This document shows, one piece after another, positions 27,794-36,601 of a DNA stretch of 64,000 nt. A program made the position numbers and the translations under genes. Within the stretch, counting starts at the first letter, position 1. Each line of letters begins with the position of its first letter. The stretch is from Ga0077560 sp046330435 (GTDB lineage Bacteria > Actinomycetota > Thermoleophilia > Miltoncostaeales > Miltoncostaeaceae). The notes beneath the pieces are model-generated. The model was given only the letters and a program-made list of their open reading frames with translations, ran no database searches and had not been told where the DNA came from. Where the stretch lies: the NCBI GenBank assembly GCA_046330435.1, contig JAXLST010000012.1, forward strand, positions 62,001 to 126,000, read 5' to 3'.

Positions 27794-28424
27794 CGACCGG
27801 GTCCTGGCCGAGCTCTGGCTGGCCCCCGCCCCCGAGGCGGGCCGCCGGGTGCTCGAGGCCGCCCACCACCTGATGGCGGCGGCCGGCGTGGGCGTGCGCG
27901 ACCTGGACCGGATCGTCGTGGGCGTGGGCCCCGGCGGCTTCACGGGACTGCGGATCGGCCTCGCCACCGCGCTCGCCCTGGGACAGGCCCTCGGCGCCGA
28001 GGTGGTGGGGGCGTCGTCGCTCGAGGCGCTCGCCCAGGGCATCGCCGACGCCTCCGGGGCGGAGGTCGTGGTGCCGGTCACCGACGCCCGCAGGCGGGAG
28101 GTCTTCACCGCCGCCTACCGGGTCGCGCCGGACGGCGGGCTGGCGGAGCTCCTCGCGCCCGCGGCGGTCCCGGTGGCGGACGTCGCGGCGCACCTGGCCG
28201 GCCTGGGCGGCGGCGTCGCGGTCGCCGGCACCGGGGCGGAGCTCCTGGGCGACCTCCCGGACGGGGTGCGGGTGCTCCCCGCGGCGTCGCCGGCCCACCG
28301 CCTGGGCGCCGGGGCGCTGGTGCGCCGCGTCGCGGCCGGTGCCGGGCTGCCCGCGGCGCCGGTGTATGCCCGCCTGCCGGACGCCGAGGTGAACCGCCTG
28401 AAGGCCGTCGGGGCGGCCGGCTGA
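27735..28424 (+). CDS. tsaB: tRNA t6A synthesis protein TsaB
   Basis: Non-catalytic paralogue of TsaD and its dimer partner. It has 229 residues. The N-terminus TTFALDTSTTSPSLALA is typical of TsaB, followed by GVGPGGFTGLRIGLATA and the segment PVTDARRREVFTAAY. The start is TTG 27735, inside the tsaE reading frame (59-base overlap); no later start preserves the first beta strand. The stop overlaps the rimI ATG. Confidence 0.92.
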   Translation: MTTFALDTSTTSPSLALARDDRVLAELWLAPAPEAGRRVLEAAHHLMAAAGVGVRDLDRIVVGVGPGGFTGLRIGLATALALGQALGAEVVGASSLEALAQGIADASGAEVVVPVTDARRREVFTAAYRVAPDGGLAELLAPAAVPVADVAAHLAGLGGGVAVAGTGAELLGDLPDGVRVLPAASPAHRLGAGALVRRVAAGAGLPAAPVYARLPDAEVNRLKAVGAAG

Positions 28425-28945
28425 TGGCCCGCCGAAAGGGCCAGGGCGGCGGCGACGCCGTCACCGAGCAGCCGCCGGCGAAGGTCCGCCCCATGCGGGC
28501 CCGCGACGTGCAGCAGGTGCTCGGCATCGAGCAGGTCATCTCCGCGACGCCGTGGCCCCGGCACATGCTCCTCTCCGAGCTGGGCCGGCCCGGCACCATC
28601 GACCTGGTCGCGGTGGAGGGCGCCGCCGAGATCGTGGGCTACGTGCTCGCCTCCCGCTACGCCGACGTCTGGCACATCCTCAACGTCGCCACCCGGCCGG
28701 ACCGCCGCCGCCGCGGCATCGCCCGGCGGATGCTGGAGGACCTGTTCGACCGGGCCGCGAGCAAGCCGCACCTGGGCTTCACCCTGGAGGTCCGGGTCTC
28801 CAACGCCGGGGCGATCCGCCTCTACAAGGACCTCGGGTTCGCGGAGCACGGTGTCCGGCCGGGCTACTACTCCGACAACAACGAGGACGCGCTCATCATG
28901 TGGCGCTCCGGGGTCCCCGACGACATGCACGGGATCTCCGGATGA
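28424..28945 (+). CDS. rimI: Ribosomal protein S18-alanine N-acetyltransferase-like GNAT
   Basis: GNAT N-acetyltransferase of 173 residues. The acetyl-CoA loop is RRRRGIARRMLEDLF, after the beta strand ILNVATRPD, and the C-terminal LEVRVSNAGAIRLYKDLGFAEHGVRPGYY is the RimI/ArdI pattern. It sits between tsaB and tsaD, the conserved position of rimI in actinobacteria. A basic N-terminal extension of about 22 residues is unusual. It overlaps tsaB by one base and tsaD by four. Confidence 0.9.
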   Translation: MARRKGQGGGDAVTEQPPAKVRPMRARDVQQVLGIEQVISATPWPRHMLLSELGRPGTIDLVAVEGAAEIVGYVLASRYADVWHILNVATRPDRRRRGIARRMLEDLFDRAASKPHLGFTLEVRVSNAGAIRLYKDLGFAEHGVRPGYYSDNNEDALIMWRSGVPDDMHGISG

Positions 28946-29961
28946 TCGACGGCCCGGTCCTGGCGATCGAGACGTCCTGCGACGAGACCGCGGCGTCGGT
29001 CGTCGAGGGCCGGACGGTGCGCTCCTCGGTGGTGGCCTCGCAGGCCGAGCTGCACGCGCCGTACGGCGGCGTGGTCCCGGAGGTCGCCGCGCGCCACCAC
29101 CTGGGCACGGTGAACGCCGTGGTCGACCGCGCGCTGGAGGACGCCGGGCTCGCCCTGGACGACGTGTGTTGCATCGCCGTCACACAGCGCCCCGGGCTCA
29201 TCGGCGCGCTGCTCGTGGGGGTCGCCACCGCGAAGGCCCTGGCCTACGCTGCGGGCAAGCCGCTCGTGTGCGTCGACCACCTCGCCGGCCACGTCTGCGC
29301 CGCATGGCTGGAGCCCGTCGCCCTGGACCCCCCGTTCGTCAGCCTCATCGCCTCCGGCGGCCACACCCGCCTCGACCTGGTGGAGGACTTCGCGGCGCCG
29401 CGGACCCTCGGCCAGACCATCGACGACGCGGCCGGCGAGGCGCTGGACAAGGGCGCCCGGCTGCTGGGCCTCGGGTACCCCGGCGGGCCGGCCCTGGAGC
29501 GCCTGGCCTCGGGCGGCGACCGCACGGCGCACGAGTTCCCGGTGGCCCTCGGCGGCAGGAAGGCCCGCGACTTCAGCTTCGCCGGGGTGAAGACGTCGCT
29601 GCTGTACCGGGTGCGGGGCCGGGACGACATCCCGGACACCGAGCGCGCCGACCTGGCCGCCTCGTATCAGGAGGCCGTGGTGCGGCCCCTCGCGGAGCGG
29701 CTCGTCGACGCCGCCCTGGAGCACCGCGTGCCGGCCGTGGCGCTGGGCGGGGGCGTCGCCGCCAACGGGCGGCTGCGGGAGCTGGTGGCCGACCTCGCCG
29801 CCCGCCGCGGGCTGCGCGTGGCGGTGCCCGACCGGGCGCTCTGCACCGACAACGCCGCGATGATCGGTGCGGCCGCCCAGTTCGCCCCGGTCATCCAGTG
29901 GCCGGACTACCTGGCCACCGACGCCATGCCCACCGCGCCGCCCGGGGGTATCGCCGCATGA
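28942..29961 (+). CDS. tsaD: tRNA t6A threonylcarbamoyltransferase TsaD
   Basis: Transfers threonylcarbamoyl from its AMP adduct to A37 of tRNA. It has 339 residues. ASKHA signature at the start (LAIETSCDETAASVV). The metal ligands His-x3-His lie in VDHLAGHVCAAW and the Asp in LCTDNAAMIGAA. SGGHTRL and GGGVAANGRLR are also intact. ATG 28942 overlaps the rimI stop, and the stop overlaps the ATG of the subtilase-like gene, so the whole run may be one transcript. Confidence 0.96.
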   Translation: MIDGPVLAIETSCDETAASVVEGRTVRSSVVASQAELHAPYGGVVPEVAARHHLGTVNAVVDRALEDAGLALDDVCCIAVTQRPGLIGALLVGVATAKALAYAAGKPLVCVDHLAGHVCAAWLEPVALDPPFVSLIASGGHTRLDLVEDFAAPRTLGQTIDDAAGEALDKGARLLGLGYPGGPALERLASGGDRTAHEFPVALGGRKARDFSFAGVKTSLLYRVRGRDDIPDTERADLAASYQEAVVRPLAERLVDAALEHRVPAVALGGGVAANGRLRELVADLAARRGLRVAVPDRALCTDNAAMIGAAAQFAPVIQWPDYLATDAMPTAPPGGIAA

Positions 29962-32483
29962 GGCGCCGCCGCGTCGCGCTGGGTGCCGCCGGCGGCGTGG
30001 CCGCGCTCGCCGTCGCGGTCGCCGCGGTGGGGCAGGGGGACGGCACCGGACCCGCGGGGACGGTGCCCGAGCAGCGGCCCGGCGACGCACGGCGCGTGGA
30101 GGGGCTCGCCGCCGCGGCGGCCTGGGCGGACTCCATCGGGGCGGTGCGGACCCCGCGCCTCCCGGACCCCGGCGACACCGAGCACCTGATCGTCCTGCTC
30201 GACGGCCCGGGGCCGCGTGGCGCCGGCCCGCCGAGCGGGCCGCGGCCGCCGCGGACATCGCCCGGCGGCAGTCCGGCTCGAGCCGGCCATCGCCGCGCTC
30301 GGGGGCGTGGTCACCGCCCGCTGGCGGGTCGCGCTCGCCGGCATGGCCGTGGAGGTCCCCTCCGGGCGCGCCGACGCGGTCGCGGCGCTGCCGGGGGTGC
30401 GCGGCGTCGCTCCCGCCGGCTACCTGGCGCCCGCCGCGCGGGGCACCGGCCCGGCCGGCCCGTCCGGCAGCGAGGACGGCGACGGCCTGCCCGGCGGCGT
30501 GCGGCCCGCCCACATCGCGCTCATCGACACGGCGATCGACCCGCGCACGCCGCAGCTGGGCGGCGGCATGGGGCCCACCTATCCCATCCTGGGCGGCGCG
30601 GACCTCGTGGACGGCGACGCCGACCCGACGGTGGGCGAGGGCGCCGCCAACTGGGAGGCGCACGGCACGCAGATGGCCGGCCTGGTGCTGCGCTCGCCGG
30701 CGCTCACGGGCCTGCCGCCCGAGCGGGTGCCGCGGCTGCTCGCGTACCGCGTGGTGTCGGCCGAGCGGGTCGGCGGCCGGGAACTGCCCTCGCACGCACC
30801 GACCGCGTCGTGTCGGCGATCGAGGAGGCCGTCGACCCGGACGGCGACGGGGACCCCGCCGACCGCGCCGACGTCGTGCTCATCGGCCTCGCGGGCGGGT
30901 TCGCGGGGGGCGGGGAGGACCCCGTCGCCCTCGCGACCGACGGGGCCACGCGCGCCGGCGCCCTGGTGGTCGCCCCGGCGGGCAACGACGGCCCCACCTA
31001 CGCGCGGCTCGGGAGCGTCGGCCAGCCGGCGGCCGGCAGCCGCGTGCTCACCGTGGGCGGCCTGGCGGGCGCGGACGCCCCCCGGCAGGCGCGCCTGCAC
31101 ATCGAGGTGGGACCCGCCGGCGCGGAGCTCGGCCCGCTGCCGCTCCTGGGACCCGACCCGGTGTCCGGCCCCGTCCGCGTGGTGGCCCTGCCCGGCCCCG
31201 GCGGGCCCGGACCCGGCACCGATGCGGGCGAGTACGCCGCCGCGGCGGCCGCCGGCGTCGACCCCCGCGGCGCACTGGTGATCGTGGGGCGCGGCGGGGG
31301 CACCTTCCAGCAGAAGGCCCAGGCCGCGGCGGCCGCCGGCGCGGTGGCGGTGCTGGTGTGGGACCGCGCGGGCGTGGGGGTGTTCCCGAGCGGCGCCTCC
31401 GACGGCGGCCCGGTCATCCCCGTGCTGGGGGCGGGCCGGGACCAGGGCCAGGCGCTCGCGGACCTGGTCGCCGGCCAGCCCGCCACGCTCGGGAGCGTCT
31501 CGGTGCTGCCCAGGGAGGCCGCGCCCGCCACCGTCGCCTCGTTCTCGTCGACCGGGCCCACCGTGGACGGCCGGGTGAAGCCCGAGCTGGTCGCGCCCGC
31601 GGTGGAGGTGCCCACCGCGTGGCCGCCCGGACCCGGGGGCGCCCCGCGCAGCGCGACGATGACCGGGACCTCCGCCGCCGCCGCGCAGGCCGCGGCCCTC
31701 GCGCTCCGCACGCGGATCGACCGGCCGGACCTGGCCCCGGAGGACGTCCGGGCGCTCCTGGTCGCCTCCGGCGATCCGCTGCCCGACGTCCGCATGGTCG
31801 CCCAGGGCGCCGGCCGCCTCACCACGCCCGGCACCCCCGCCGCGGTCCTTCGGCCGCCCATCCTCACGGCGGCCTCGCGGCCCGGGACGCCCAGCGTGGA
31901 CGCCGTCGTGACCGACCTCGCCGGGACGGGCGGCACCTACCGGCTCGTGGTGCTCACCGCCGACAACCGGCCGGTCACGCTCGGCCCCCGGGTCGTCGTC
32001 CCGGCGGGCGGCCGGGCATCGGCGACCGTGACGCTGCCCGTGCGGCCGCGCGGATGGAGCGGACGCGTGGCCGTGGTGCAGGACGGCACCAACCGTGTGG
32101 TGTCGGTCTCACCGGCCGCCACGTTCCCGCCCAGGCGGGCCCAGGCGGAGGAGCTCGGCGTGCCGCACGTGACGCTGGGGGACGGCGTGGCCCAGGTCGC
32201 GGTGCGGATCGGGCGGCTCGCGCGGGAGGGGGACCGCATCCTCAGCGCGCCGCTGCGGGACGTCCGCCTGGAGTTCGTCCCGCTCGACGGCTCGGAGCCC
32301 CTGGTGGCCGCGGGCCTCGGCAACGGGCAGGACTGGCCGGCCGGCACGTACCAGTTCGTGCTCTCCCGGCGGCTCCCCACCGGGGGCACCGTGCCGGAGG
32401 GCCGGTACCGGCTGCGGGTGGAGGCGCGCACCGCGGAGGGCAGGGCGGTGTCGTCCGAGTCCACCGTGTTCGCGCTCCGCTAG
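29958..32483 (+). CDS. Subtilase (S8)-like secreted protease, reading frame apparently shifted
   Basis: The frame from ATG 29958 is open to 32483 (841 residues) and starts with a signal peptide (MRRRRVALGAAGGVAALAVA). Between about 30205 and 30795, however, this frame is an Arg/Gly/Pro-rich shadow. Good protein appears in other frames: AERAAAAADIARRQ (pro-domain helix) at about 30220-30275 in frame 2, then LEPAIAALGGVV, LIDTAIDP (catalytic Asp) and HGTQMAGLV (catalytic His) in frame 1 to about 30790. The original frame then resumes (LARTDRVVSAIEEAVD) and carries a PA-type insert (ALVIVGRGGGTFQQKA) and the Ser motif MTGTSAAAA. Three single-base losses would restore everything. It is either decaying or misread. 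ATG overlaps the tsaD stop. Confidence 0.75.
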   Translation: MRRRRVALGAAGGVAALAVAVAAVGQGDGTGPAGTVPEQRPGDARRVEGLAAAAAWADSIGAVRTPRLPDPGDTEHLIVLLDGPGPRGAGPPSGPRPPRTSPGGSPARAGHRRARGRGHRPLAGRARRHGRGGPLRARRRGRGAAGGARRRSRRLPGARRAGHRPGRPVRQRGRRRPARRRAARPHRAHRHGDRPAHAAAGRRHGAHLSHPGRRGPRGRRRRPDGGRGRRQLGGARHADGRPGAALAGAHGPAARAGAAAARVPRGVGRAGRRPGTALARTDRVVSAIEEAVDPDGDGDPADRADVVLIGLAGGFAGGGEDPVALATDGATRAGALVVAPAGNDGPTYARLGSVGQPAAGSRVLTVGGLAGADAPRQARLHIEVGPAGAELGPLPLLGPDPVSGPVRVVALPGPGGPGPGTDAGEYAAAAAAGVDPRGALVIVGRGGGTFQQKAQAAAAAGAVAVLVWDRAGVGVFPSGASDGGPVIPVLGAGRDQGQALADLVAGQPATLGSVSVLPREAAPATVASFSSTGPTVDGRVKPELVAPAVEVPTAWPPGPGGAPRSATMTGTSAAAAQAAALALRTRIDRPDLAPEDVRALLVASGDPLPDVRMVAQGAGRLTTPGTPAAVLRPPILTAASRPGTPSVDAVVTDLAGTGGTYRLVVLTADNRPVTLGPRVVVPAGGRASATVTLPVRPRGWSGRVAVVQDGTNRVVSVSPAATFPPRRAQAEELGVPHVTLGDGVAQVAVRIGRLAREGDRILSAPLRDVRLEFVPLDGSEPLVAAGLGNGQDWPAGTYQFVLSRRLPTGGTVPEGRYRLRVEARTAEGRAVSSESTVFALR

Positions 32484-32514
32484 CCGCACGGCGTGACATA
32501 GTGGCACACGGCAC

Positions 32515-32543
32515 TTGCGGCGGGGCGGGCCGCGCCGTAGTTT
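32515..32543 (+). promoter_or_regulatory. rex promoter
   Basis: TTGCGG (32515-32520), 17-bp spacer, TAGTTT (32538-32543), about 32 bases before the rex ATG. Confidence 0.5.
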
Positions 32544-32560
32544 GCAACGTGTTGTCACAA
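32542..32560 (+). promoter_or_regulatory. Possible Rex operator
   Basis: TTGCAACGTGTTGTCACAA resembles the Rex site TTGTGAACGCGTTCACAA: the right half TCACAA is perfect, AACGTGTT forms the core, and the left half is altered by small shifts. It overlaps the -10 of rex, which fits autorepression. Confidence 0.4.
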
Positions 32561-32574
32561 AGCCGGAGCAGTCC

Positions 32575-33198
32575 ATGGCCGCAGATCGTCTGACCCTCGG
32601 AGTCGCCGCCCGCCTCTCCAGGTACCTCCAGGTCCTCACCCAGGCCAAGAAGATGGGCAAGACGAGCATCAGCTCGCAGGCCATCTCCGAGTACACCGGG
32701 GTGAACCCCACCCAGATCCGCCGGGACCTCTCGGGCTTCGGGAAGTTCGGCAAGCGCGGCGTCGGCTACGACATCGACAGCCTCATCGAGCAGATCCGGA
32801 AGATCCTCCGGACCTCGGGCACCCACAACATCGCCCTGTTCGGGGCCGGCAACCTGGGGCAGGCGATCGCCTCGTCCAGCGTCTTCGCCGACCACGGCTT
32901 CCAGATCTCGGCCATCTTCGACGTCGACCCCCGCCGGGTCGGCGGCAAGGTGGGGGACATCACCGTCCGCCACTACGACGAGCTCGGCGAGGTCGCCGCC
33001 TCCGACGGGATCATGGTGGGCGTGCTCGCCGTGCCCGGCGAGGTGGCCCAGCAGGTCGCCGACGACCTGGTGGCGGCGGGCGTGAAGATCATCTTCAACT
33101 ACAGCGACGCGCTGCTGTCGGTGCCGTCGGACGTGACCGTGCACACGTCCAGCCCGGCGGTCGAGCTCCTGTACGCGCTCTACTTCTACCTGTCGTAG
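32575..33198 (+). CDS. rex: Redox-sensing transcriptional repressor Rex
   Basis: Senses the NADH/NAD+ ratio and represses respiratory and fermentation genes. It has 207 residues. Winged helix at 1-75 (RLSRYLQVLTQAKKMGKTSISS, then TQIRRDLSGFGKFGKRGVGY), Rossmann motif FGAGNLGQAI near 90 and IFDVDPRRVGGKVG following, and a C-terminal swapped helix ELLYALYFYLS. ATG 32575 has GGAG eight bases upstream. The downstream genes are not obvious Rex targets. hppA lies 3.6 kb away. Confidence 0.95.
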   Translation: MAADRLTLGVAARLSRYLQVLTQAKKMGKTSISSQAISEYTGVNPTQIRRDLSGFGKFGKRGVGYDIDSLIEQIRKILRTSGTHNIALFGAGNLGQAIASSSVFADHGFQISAIFDVDPRRVGGKVGDITVRHYDELGEVAASDGIMVGVLAVPGEVAQQVADDLVAAGVKIIFNYSDALLSVPSDVTVHTSSPAVELLYALYFYLS

Positions 33199-33233
33199 GC
33201 GGCGGCCCGCCGCACGTGCCACACTTCGCCGGC

Positions 33234-34433
33234 GTGGCCAGCGACACCACCTCCGCGATCCTGTCGGGCGTCCGTGAGCGCTTCGACGCCTCGACCGACT
33301 TCACCGTCGGGCTGGAGGAGGAGTTCCAGCTCCTGGATCCCGTCACGCTCGGCCTGGTCAACCGGTTCGAGGAGTTCATGGCGGCCGCCGAGCCGTCCCT
33401 CACCGACCGCCTCGCGGGCGAGCTGATCGCCTCGGAGGTCGAGTTCAAGACCCAGGCGCACGACGGCCTGGCCGCCGCCGCCCGCCAGCTCGCACAGGGC
33501 CGCCTGGACGTCATCTCGCACGCCGAGCGCCTCGGCATGGCCGTCGCCATCACCGGCACGCACCCGTTCAGCCCCTGGCAGGACCAGCGCATCATCGACA
33601 CCCCGCACTACCGCCTGGTGGAGGGCGAGCTGGGGTACATCGCGTGGGTGAACAACACGTGGGCGCTGCACCTGCACTGCGGCATCCGCGGCGCCGACCG
33701 CGCCGTGCGGGTGTCGACGGCGATGCGCAGCGTGCTGCCGGAGCTGCTGGCCCTGTCGGCGAACAGCCCGCTGTACGTGGGCCGCGACACGCGCCTGGCG
33801 TCCACGCGCACCCAGATGTTCGTGAAGAGCTTCCCCCGGTGCGGCGTCCCGGACGCCTACACGAGCTGGGACGACTACGCCGCGCACGTGCGCCTGCTGG
33901 AGGCCACCAACTCCATCGTGGAGAGCACGCAGATCTGGTGGAGCGTCCGCCCGCACCACAGCTTCGGCACGGTCGAGGTGCGCATCTGCGACGGGCAGAC
34001 CGAGCTGGCCGACGCCCTCGCACTCGCCGCCCTGTCCCTGGCGTGCATCGCCGGGTTCTGCGCCGACGCCGACGAGGGCCGGCCGCTGCCGGTGCACCCG
34101 CGCGGCCTCATCGACGAGAACATGTGGCGGGCGCAGCGCCACGGGCTGGACGGGCGCCTCATCGACCTGGACCGCGGCGTGGAGCGTCCCGCCGCCGAGG
34201 CCGTGACCGCGCTGCTGGAGCGCACCGAGCCCCATCACGCGCGGCTCGGGCTCACGCCGTTCCTGGCCCGCATCGAGACGATGCTCGCCGAGGGCAACGG
34301 CGCCGCCCGGCAGCGGGCGCTGATGACCGCGCACCGGGGGGACCTGCGGGCCGTGCACGCGGCCGCGGTGGCCCGCACCCGGGAGTCCGCGAACGAGATC
34401 CTGTCAACGCTGACCGCGGGAGTGAATGCGTGA
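33234..34433 (+). CDS. ybdK: GCS2 (YbdK-type) carboxylate-amine ligase
   Basis: Member of glutamate-cysteine ligase family 2, about 399 residues. The YbdK group has weak gamma-glutamylcysteine synthetase activity in vitro, and the natural product is uncertain. Family motifs: FTVGLEEEFQLLD (ATP/Mg site), AITGTHPFSPWQDQ, HLHCGIRGADRAV and GTVEVRICDGQTE. Two GTG starts are possible. I prefer 33234 because CACACT, a -10-like hexamer, lies eight bases upstream and there is no ribosome site. GTG 33216 would add six residues. The stop overlaps the GTG of the next gene. Confidence 0.88.
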   Translation: MASDTTSAILSGVRERFDASTDFTVGLEEEFQLLDPVTLGLVNRFEEFMAAAEPSLTDRLAGELIASEVEFKTQAHDGLAAAARQLAQGRLDVISHAERLGMAVAITGTHPFSPWQDQRIIDTPHYRLVEGELGYIAWVNNTWALHLHCGIRGADRAVRVSTAMRSVLPELLALSANSPLYVGRDTRLASTRTQMFVKSFPRCGVPDAYTSWDDYAAHVRLLEATNSIVESTQIWWSVRPHHSFGTVEVRICDGQTELADALALAALSLACIAGFCADADEGRPLPVHPRGLIDENMWRAQRHGLDGRLIDLDRGVERPAAEAVTALLERTEPHHARLGLTPFLARIETMLAEGNGAARQRALMTAHRGDLRAVHAAAVARTRESANEILSTLTAGVNA

Positions 34434-34861
34434 GCGACGAGCCGACGACAGCCGGGGGCGACCCCGGCGAGGAGCGCATGCCGACCCCGGAGGAGGTGGC
34501 CGCCCAGTTCGTCTACCGCCTCGGCCGCACCCCCGTGCGCGACATCCTGATGCAGACCATGGCCACCATGAACGACGTGGCGGGCATCCGCATGGGCCTC
34601 GGCCCCGAGGGCGACGAGGTGAAGGACATGGCCCAGGCGCGCCTGGCCATCGAGGCGATCCGGACGCTGCTGCAGCTGACCGAGCGCGAGGTGGGCGCCG
34701 CCGCGGCGCGGCCGTTCACCGAGCCGCTCGCCGCCCTGCAGATGGCGTACGCGCAGGTGGCCGAGGCCGACCGGGCCGCCGGCCAGGACGTCCCGCCGCC
34801 GCCCTCGCAGCAGCAGCCGGACCCCGCGTCCCGGCTGTGGACGCCCCCGGGCGCGCGCTAG
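34430..34861 (+). CDS. DUF1844-like small helical protein
   Basis: 143 residues, mostly helical, with a Pro/Gln-rich tail. The order VYRLGRTPVRDILMQTMATM, MGLGPEGDEVKDMAQARLAIEAI and LLQLTEREVGAA resembles DUF1844 proteins, where a short helix bundle is followed by an AxxxIDxLxxLxxKT stretch. The function is unknown. GTG 34430 overlaps the ybdK stop (GTGA), so it is co-translated. mtnP follows eight bases later. Confidence 0.65.
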   Translation: MSDEPTTAGGDPGEERMPTPEEVAAQFVYRLGRTPVRDILMQTMATMNDVAGIRMGLGPEGDEVKDMAQARLAIEAIRTLLQLTEREVGAAAARPFTEPLAALQMAYAQVAEADRAAGQDVPPPPSQQQPDPASRLWTPPGAR

Positions 34862-34869
34862 GAGCCCGC

Positions 34870-35673
34870 GTGGCGGGGCAGGTCGCCGAGATCGGGGTGT
34901 TCGGGGGCTCGGGCTTCTACTCGCTGCTCGACGACGTCGAGCGCGTGGAGGTCGAGACCCCGTACGGCCCGCCCTCGGCGGCGCCCGCCGTGGGGGAGCT
35001 GGCGGGGCGCCGCGTGGCGTTCATCCCCCGGCACGGTGAGCGGCACCAGTTCCCGCCGCACAGCATCAACTACCGCGCCAACGTGTGGGCGATGAAGGAG
35101 CTCGGCGTCTCGTGGGTGCTGGGCCCGTGCGCGTCGGGGAGCCTGCAGCCCCACGTGCGGGTCGGCGACTTCGTGGTGTGCGACCAGTACGTGGACCGCA
35201 CCTCCGGGCGCAGGGACACGTTCTACGACGGCCCCGAGGCCGTCCACGTGTCGGCCGCCGACCCGTTCAGCCCCGTGCTGCGCGACCTGCTGGTGGAGGG
35301 GTGCCGCGAGCTCGGCGTCGCCGTGCACGACCGCGGGACGGTCGTGGTGATCCAGGGCCCCCGCTTCTCGACCCGCGCGGAGTCCCGGTGGTTCACCTCG
35401 ATGGGGTGGGAGGCCATCAACATGACCGCCTACCCGGAGGCGCACCTGGCCCGGGAGCTCGAGCTCGCCTACGCGAACGTCGCGCTCATCACCGACTACG
35501 ACGTCGGGCTCGAGGGCACCGAGGGCCTGCCGCCGGTGACCGCCGACGAGGTGGTAAGGGCGTTCAACGCCAACAACGCCCGCGTGCGCGAGCTCATCGG
35601 CTGGGTGATCCCGCGGATCCCGGCCGAGCCGGACCCCCACTGCGCGAACGCCCTGGAGGGCGCCCGCCTCTAG
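34870..35673 (+). CDS. mtnP: S-methyl-5'-thioadenosine phosphorylase
   Basis: Phosphorolysis of methylthioadenosine to adenine and methylthioribose-1-phosphate (polyamine and methionine salvage). It has 267 residues. PNP/MTAP motifs: IGVFGGSGFYSLL, IPRHGERHQFPPHSINYRAN, GPCASGSLQPHVRVGDF, IQGPRFSTRAESRWF and MTAYPEAHLARELELAYANV. The start is GTG 34870 with GGAG five bases upstream. Some actinobacterial relatives act on inosine or adenosine, so specificity is probable rather than proven. A PfkB nucleoside-kinase-like gene at 40 kb could serve the same salvage. Confidence 0.92.
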   Translation: MAGQVAEIGVFGGSGFYSLLDDVERVEVETPYGPPSAAPAVGELAGRRVAFIPRHGERHQFPPHSINYRANVWAMKELGVSWVLGPCASGSLQPHVRVGDFVVCDQYVDRTSGRRDTFYDGPEAVHVSAADPFSPVLRDLLVEGCRELGVAVHDRGTVVVIQGPRFSTRAESRWFTSMGWEAINMTAYPEAHLARELELAYANVALITDYDVGLEGTEGLPPVTADEVVRAFNANNARVRELIGWVIPRIPAEPDPHCANALEGARL

Positions 35674-36137
35674 CCGGTGCCGCGGCCGGCCAGGGTCCGC
35701 AGGGCGCGCGCGAGGGCGGGCACCTCCGAACCGAGCGGCGCGAAGAAGGCGCGGTCGCAGGCCTCCACGGCCGCCACGGCGCGGTTCGCCAGGTCGCGGC
35801 CCTCCGCCGTGGCCGACAGCGCCCGTGCGCGCGCGTCGCCGGGGTGCGGGTCCCGGCGCACCAGGCCCCGCGACTCCAGGGCGCGCAGGACCTGCGAGGT
35901 CATCATGGGATCCGTGCCGGCGTGCGCGGCGAGCGCGGCCTGGGTGACCGGCTCGCCGGACCCCAGCCAGGTGAGCGACGCCAGCAGGACGAACTGCACG
36001 TGGGTGAGCCCGAACGGCCGCAGGGCGGCGCGCTGCGCCGCCTGCCAGCGGTTCGTCACGCGCCACAGCTGCAGCCCCGGGCTGTCGTCCGCGTCGGCGT
36101 GCTCGGTGTCGAGGCCCGGTGCCACGGTGGGGATCAT
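35670..36137 (-). CDS. MarR family transcriptional regulator
   Basis: 155 residues with a winged-helix core: HVQFVLLASLTWL, VTQAALAAHAGTDPMMTSQVLRALESRGLVRRDPHPGD and the wing ARALSATAEGRDLA. Its start (36137) overlaps the stop of the SRPBCC gene by four bases (ATGA), so the two are one operon, and the regulator may control its own operon through the direct repeats at 36577. The ligand is unknown. Confidence 0.88.
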   Translation of the reverse strand: MIPTVAPGLDTEHADADDSPGLQLWRVTNRWQAAQRAALRPFGLTHVQFVLLASLTWLGSGEPVTQAALAAHAGTDPMMTSQVLRALESRGLVRRDPHPGDARARALSATAEGRDLANRAVAAVEACDRAFFAPLGSEVPALARALRTLAGRGTG

Positions 36138-36553
36138 GACGCAGCGACGGCACCCTCAGCGGCCGCGGCGAGGGCGTCGAGCGCCTCGGGCAGGTCCGCG
36201 GTGACCATGCGGCCCACGTCCTCGGCGCCCGGTCCCTCGACCTCCACCCGCAGCGTGACCAGCGCCCCGGCGCCGTCCGGCACGACCTCGTGCACGAAGC
36301 GCAGCAGCACATCGCCGAAGGGGGTCTCGTCGGTGAAGCCCCGTCCGGGGAGGACCTCGGTGAGGGTGAAGGGGAGGGGACCCGGGGCCCCGTCGGGGTG
36401 CATCGTCCCCGTGGTGCCGGCCGCGAACGGGCCGTCGAGGGTGGCCGACAGCAGGCTCGGATCCCAGTCCGGCCAGGCCGCGACGTCCGCCCACACGGCG
36501 TAGACGGCGGCGGGGGTGGCGCTGGTGGTGCGGGACGCGGCGGTGCTCCACAT
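36134..36553 (-). CDS. SRPBCC (polyketide cyclase-like) protein
   Basis: 139 residues of the START/SRPBCC fold, a hydrophobic-cavity protein that binds lipids or small ligands. The sequence MWSTAASRTTSATPAAVYAVWADVAAWPDWDPS is the typical opening, followed by GTTGTMHPDG and FTDETPFGDVLLRFVHEV. GGAG lies eight bases before ATG 36553. It is first in a two-gene operon with the MarR regulator. Confidence 0.82.
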   Translation of the reverse strand: MWSTAASRTTSATPAAVYAVWADVAAWPDWDPSLLSATLDGPFAAGTTGTMHPDGAPGPLPFTLTEVLPGRGFTDETPFGDVLLRFVHEVVPDGAGALVTLRVEVEGPGAEDVGRMVTADLPEALDALAAAAEGAVAAS

Positions 36554-36576
36554 GGGTGGCTCCGATCGAGAGGAAG

Positions 36577-36601
36577 TAAGCACGCAGATGATAAGCACGC
36601 A
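36577..36601. promoter_or_regulatory. Direct repeat upstream of the SRPBCC-marR operon
   Basis: TAAGCACGCA at 36577-36586 and again at 36592-36601, 15 bp apart, 24 bases upstream of the operon start. It is a candidate regulator site or promoter element. No inverted repeat was seen. Confidence 0.35.
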
